Source: Desulfobacteraceae bacterium (GTDB taxonomy: Bacteria > Desulfobacterota > DSM-4660 > Desulfatiglandales > Desulfatiglandaceae). From it: a stretch of DNA of 6,981 nucleotides. The stretch spans positions 1-6,981 of the forward strand of contig JABMQV010000171.1 of assembly GCA_013203065.1 (NCBI GenBank). Reading direction: 5' to 3'. The notes under the pieces are model-generated. The model ran no database searches, was not told the origin of the DNA, and was given only the letters and a program-made list of their open reading frames with translations. The translations under genes were made by a program, and so were the position numbers. Position 1 is the stretch's first letter; the number at the start of each line of letters is the position of its first letter. Shown in pieces: positions 5,880 through 6,981 of this stretch.

Positions 5880-6981
5880 ATGGAAGCCAAGTACGACTTT
5901 GAAAGAAAATACCGTGAACAGGTACTCAAGTGCTCACGATGCGGCTTTTGCCAGGCGGTTTGTCCCGTCTACGGGGCAACGCTTCGCCCTGCTTTGAACG
6001 CCCGGGGAAAGATGTTGCTGTTGAAGGAGGTCATGGAGGGACGGATAGACCTTAGCGATGAACTCATCGAAAGCCTTTTTCAGTGTACCACCTGCGCCAG
6101 CTGTACGGAAAATTGCCCGTCCGGAGTGGAAGTGCCTGAAGTGATCAAACAGGCAAGAAAGGATATGGTCAGTATCGGTTCCTGTCACCCTGCATTTAAG
6201 GGGATGCACCAGGTCCTGGAAAAACACACAAACATCTATGCCGAGGACAAGCCCGAGGACTTTGAAAGGGAGAGGGGCAAAAAGGCACAATATGTTTATT
6301 TTATAGGTTGTGTGGGCGCTTATCGGGAAGACGAATCCACCATGGCCACTCTGGAACTCCTGGACCGCCTCGGGGTGGATTACACCCTGATCGACGAGGT
6401 TTGCTGCAGTGGTGTCCTTGAGGACGTGGGGTATCGGATCAACCCAGATCTGGCTCGGAAAAACATAGATCTGATCCTGGCAACGGGTGCCGGGACAGTC
6501 ATTACCGGTTGCCCCTATTGTTTCCGCACCTTTAACAATAAACCCCAATATTCTGAACTCAAAGAAAAGGGGACCAAGATCCTCCACATGACCCAATTCA
6601 TGGAGGGTTTTGACCTTGGCGTAAAGACAGACAGCCTGGTAACCTACCATGACCCCTGTGATCTGGGAAGACACAGTGGAATATACGAAGAACCTCGCAA
6701 AACCATAAAGAAGATCGCAGAAAATTTTGTTGAGATGCCACACCACCATGCCGATGCCCTGTGTTGCGGGGCAGGAGGGGGCGTACGGGGGGCCTATGCC
6801 AAGAATTCTATCGCCATGGCCAGGCGCCGACTTGAGGAGGCCGAAGAGATAGGTGCGGAGGTGGTGTTGACGGAGTGTAACTCCTGCGTCCATAATCTCA
6901 GTAACGCCAAATTACGTAAACAGAAGTTCAAGATCTATAATATCACGCAATTCATCAATGAATTGATGGAAGAAACGGAAT
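5880..6981 (+). CDS. GlcF/HdrD-like Fe-S protein with two CCG domains (3' end cut by window)
   Basis: The gene opens with ATG at 5880 (TTGGAG 7 nt upstream) and stays open for 367 codons to the right edge. Two ferredoxin-type motifs CxxCxxCxxxCP lie at Cys18/21/24/28 and Cys69/72/75/79, each able to hold a [4Fe-4S] cluster. Two cysteine-rich CCG domains follow: Cys144, Cys175-176, Cys211/214 and Cys260, Cys295-296, Cys333/336. This layout is that of the GlcF subunit of glycolate oxidase, the Fe-S part of D-lactate dehydrogenases, and HdrD, so it probably passes electrons from a flavin-dependent 2-hydroxyacid oxidase to the membrane or to thiol/disulfide carriers. No membrane segment is seen in the visible part. 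GlcF is about 400 residues, so the stop should be near. Pairing with LarA points to oxidation of a 2-hydroxyacid. The FAD partner (GlcD-like) is not in the window and may follow. Confidence 0.88.
   Translation, partial: MEAKYDFERKYREQVLKCSRCGFCQAVCPVYGATLRPALNARGKMLLLKEVMEGRIDLSDELIESLFQCTTCASCTENCPSGVEVPEVIKQARKDMVSIGSCHPAFKGMHQVLEKHTNIYAEDKPEDFERERGKKAQYVYFIGCVGAYREDESTMATLELLDRLGVDYTLIDEVCCSGVLEDVGYRINPDLARKNIDLILATGAGTVITGCPYCFRTFNNKPQYSELKEKGTKILHMTQFMEGFDLGVKTDSLVTYHDPCDLGRHSGIYEEPRKTIKKIAENFVEMPHHHADALCCGAGGGVRGAYAKNSIAMARRRLEEAEEIGAEVVLTECNSCVHNLSNAKLRKQKFKIYNITQFINELMEETE

Noticed and set aside
5934..6893. 319-codon open frame on the minus strand opposite the Fe-S gene
   Set aside because: The + strand has a clear ribosome binding site and 18 motif cysteines in order; the minus frame has no recognisable domain.

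Overview
The window looks like chromosomal DNA from a strict anaerobe, most likely a bacterium using the Wood-Ljungdahl (reductive acetyl-CoA) pathway, such as a sulfate-reducing or syntrophic Desulfobacterota relative or an acetogen. This is inferred from gene content: corrinoid methyltransferases, a methyltetrahydrofolate-dependent methyltransferase, a nickel-pincer LarA-type racemase and a CCG-domain iron-sulfur protein. Base composition is moderate to slightly GC-rich. No ribosomal or other marker gene is present to fix the taxonomy. I see no mobile element, tRNA, rRNA or CRISPR array.

Layout. Positions 1-249 hold no convincing gene; they start with a G-rich tract and three GTTCA-like heptamers. 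A small flavin-reductase-fold protein of the pyridoxamine 5'-phosphate oxidase/NimA type lies on the + strand at 250-705. It converges, over 22 bp, with a four-gene minus-strand operon. In transcription order the operon is: a MtaA/CmuA-type (uroporphyrinogen decarboxylase fold) methyltransferase at 3295-4305, a corrinoid carrier protein at 2631-3272, an AcsE-like methyltetrahydrofolate:corrinoid methyltransferase at 1752-2546 (TTG start), and an NAD-dependent D-2-hydroxyacid dehydrogenase at 728-1717. A 290-bp divergent control region (4306-4595) carries a good sigma70-type promoter for the operon, a leader with hairpins, and a nested hairpin upstream of the + strand unit. The + unit is a LarA-family racemase/epimerase (4596-5861), followed 18 bp later by a GlcF/HdrD-like protein with two ferredoxin-type motifs and two CCG domains. 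That last gene starts at 5880 and runs off the right edge still open.

How the genes may work together. The three methyltransfer genes make a complete substrate > corrinoid > tetrahydrofolate chain: the UroD-type enzyme demethylates a methylated substrate, the corrinoid protein carries the methyl group, and the AcsE-like enzyme passes it to tetrahydrofolate. The flanking genes all belong to 2-hydroxyacid metabolism: a racemase/epimerase, an NAD-linked dehydrogenase and an Fe-S electron-transfer subunit of the kind found in glycolate/lactate oxidases. The most interesting hypothesis is one catabolic module that removes a methyl group from a methoxy- or methylthio-substituted acid and then epimerises and oxidises the released 2-hydroxyacid. 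That is inference; the sequence does not reveal the substrate. The corrinoid reductive activase, the FAD subunit expected beside the Fe-S protein, and the LarB/C/E cofactor enzymes are not in the window.
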